Origin: Chaunax sp. Z400
Taxonomy: Eukaryota; Chordata; Actinopteri; Lophiiformes; Chaunacidae
Direction: 5' to 3'
Length of the DNA stretch: 64,000 nt
Assembly (NCBI GenBank): GCA_037577475.1
Contig: CM075202.1
Span: forward strand, 10,247,501 to 10,311,500
Numbering within the stretch: position 1 is the first letter of the stretch; each line of letters begins with the position of its first letter. The translations under genes and the position numbers were made by a program. Shown one piece after another: positions 63,668 through 64,000 of this stretch. The notes under the pieces were generated by a model. The model made no database searches and was not told where the DNA came from. It saw only the letters and a program-made list of their open reading frames with translations.

Positions 63668-64000
63668 ATAAATGCAGGTTGAATAAAAAAACAACTGAAA
63701 ATGTATGGACCTTCATCTTACATTTTTAATTCCGCGAGGACACCTAAAAGAAAAGGTTCTGAAAACCCACGAGGTTTTTATTACAGGTCTGTGCATTGCC
63801 TATAGGATCCAGGCATTTCATAGCTTGTAATGTATGCATGTAGTTTGTAATTAATCAGAGTAATCTGGTCATCTATTCTCTGCTGGGCCATGCATGAACA
63901 TGCTCCAACCACAGGTTAAAAGCCAGCAGCCTCTAATGTGCTCCTGTACACAAGTGAATGCACAGACGCATAAAAAGGCTACACTCAAGTACGTACTGTG

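Larger units (their letters stand above)
56861..64000. other. Upstream intergenic region, no recognised gene
   Basis: AT-rich sequence upstream of prox1. It contains microsatellites at 59222-59267, 59474-59552 and 60034-60074, a CA array at about 60898-60922, a long T run at 61566-61585 and a possible repeat tail at 63525-63667. A plus-strand open frame from ATG 58436 to 59080 (214 codons) has no recognisable domain and is treated as a finding, not a gene. No divergent antisense transcript can be defined from sequence. Confidence 0.45.

Overview
The window is vertebrate genomic DNA, almost certainly from a teleost fish. Evidence: spliced genes with canonical GT/AG boundaries, very frequent (CA)n/(TG)n microsatellites, and decayed copies of interspersed repeats of kinds common in fish genomes. 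No bacterial, viral, CRISPR, rRNA or tRNA genes were recognised. The window carries one essentially complete gene and one first exon, both on the minus strand.

The main gene is prox1 (prospero homeobox 1), read right to left. A probable promoter and untranslated first exon lie at about 56.3-56.8 kb. Coding exon 2 (51402-53402) is followed by coding exons 3 (47492-47599), 4 (42079-42273) and 5 (29176-29361). A 3' UTR of roughly 4.6 kb probably runs to about 24.55 kb. All four coding pieces join in phase 0 and give an 829-residue protein. It has the N-terminal nuclear localisation signal, two nuclear-receptor-box motifs, a glutamine-rich/coiled-coil section, a SUMO consensus and the complete C-terminal homeo-prospero domain. 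It is about 90 residues longer than mammalian PROX1 because of low-complexity insertions in the N-terminal half.

About 21.7 kb beyond the inferred prox1 3' end, in the same orientation, is the first coding exon of smyd2 (SET and MYND lysine methyltransferase; 2702-2871). The rest of smyd2 was not recognised and should continue to the left of the window. The order PROX1 then SMYD2 in the same direction is the arrangement in human chromosome 1q, so this is conserved synteny. Divergence of both proteins suggests the teleost 'b' ohnologue block, but this is inference.

The rest is non-coding. Between smyd2 and prox1 (about 2.9-24.5 kb) lie several transposon remnants. The clearest is a 772-bp hAT-like element at 12095-12866, with 11-bp terminal inverted repeats, an 8-bp target duplication (7/8 match) and a probable nested retroposon. 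Prox1 intron 4 (29.4-42.1 kb) is crowded with long CA and TG arrays in both orientations and purine-rich tracts. Several short segments have paired homeodomain-type sites in inverted or direct repeat, which makes them candidate regulatory elements of prox1, a locus known for many conserved non-coding elements. The 3' UTR has two 8-mer miR-181 seed matches and three Pumilio motifs. The region upstream of the promoter (57-64 kb) has no recognised gene. I did not find a new biological system; the most interesting signals are regulatory and structural.
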